A stretch of 14,098 bases of DNA from an uncultured Lachnospiraceae bacterium. GTDB lineage: Bacteria > Bacillota > Clostridia > Lachnospirales > Lachnospiraceae. Shown piece by piece: positions 14,081 to 14,098 of the stretch. Below the pieces are notes generated by a model, which was not told where the DNA came from, did not search any database, and worked only from the letters and a program-made list of their open reading frames with translations. A program made the translations under genes and the position numbers. Each line of letters opens with the position of its first letter. Within the stretch, counting starts at the first letter, position 1. The DNA lies in assembly GCA_947174615.1 (NCBI GenBank), contig CAMWJQ010000043.1, forward strand, positions 1-14,098. Direction: 5' to 3'.

Positions 14081-14098
14081 TTAACTGCCTTTGCCATA
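14081..14098 (-). pseudogene. End of the histidine kinase ATPase domain with in-frame TAA
   Basis: The minus strand reads YGKGS, then TAA, then FYFNIPQRIIGDQ in the same frame as the receiver-HPt region. YGKGSxFYFxxP is the usual end of a HATPase_c domain in hybrid kinases, so the stop (14081-14083) replaces a single residue and no frameshift is involved. The rest of the kinase lies beyond the window. A single substitution from a codon such as AAA, GAA or CAA would explain it. Confidence 0.7.

Noticed and set aside
1..14098. CRISPR array, rRNA genes, replication origin
   Set aside because: No regularly spaced repeats, no rRNA motifs, and no iteron or DnaA-box clusters were noticed.

Overview
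The window looks like a chromosomal segment from a low-to-moderate GC Firmicute, most likely a gut-type Clostridia of the Lachnospiraceae kind. This rests on strong AGGAGG-type ribosome binding sites, frequent GTG/TTG starts, a Gram-positive-style secreted amidase fold and closely spaced co-oriented genes. The taxon is inferred from gene character, not from a search.

Layout. Everything from about 10.5 kb down to the left edge is on the minus strand in one long, tightly packed series. In transcription order it runs: YgjP-like zinc metallopeptidase, family 6 (hypoxanthine/uracil) DNA glycosylase, unknown 172-residue protein, Fur-family regulator, Nudix hydrolase, secreted NlpC/P60-like protein, luxS, a two-repeat protein of unknown function, a MATE transporter remnant, an MGMT-type alkyltransferase, an AAA ATPase, a TrmH-family RNA methyltransferase, a PAS protein, acylphosphatase, a cysteine-domain/GGDEF/EAL protein, a Dabb-domain protein and tRNA-Glu(CTC). 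A divergent promoter pair at 10719-10800 separates this series from a plus-strand DHH phosphoesterase. That gene meets, at a shared 20-bp hairpin terminator, a minus-strand signalling pair: a double-receiver protein and the receiver/HPt half of a hybrid histidine kinase that runs off the right edge.

Points of interest. (1) The c-di-GMP phosphodiesterase at 742-2490 carries a C_GCAxxG_C_C cysteine domain at its N-terminus, a candidate redox- or metal-responsive c-di-GMP enzyme. (2) The metallopeptidase/glycosylase operon has a near-consensus promoter followed by a roughly 190-nt leader rich in perfect inverted repeats, including mutually exclusive pairings, one of which touches the ribosome binding region. 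This is a candidate uncharacterised structured RNA. (3) The hybrid kinase has an in-frame TAA exactly at the end of its ATPase domain. (4) The MATE gene is cut off at the edge of an 87-bp element bounded by 14-bp perfect inverted repeats.

How the genes may work together. Several products are housekeeping or repair functions (deaminated-base removal, alkyl-base handling, RNA methylation, nucleotide sanitation). Signalling is over-represented: c-di-GMP turnover, a PAS protein, LuxS/AI-2 and phosphorelay parts. The minus-strand series may be several operons read through one another, as I see no strong internal terminator in it.
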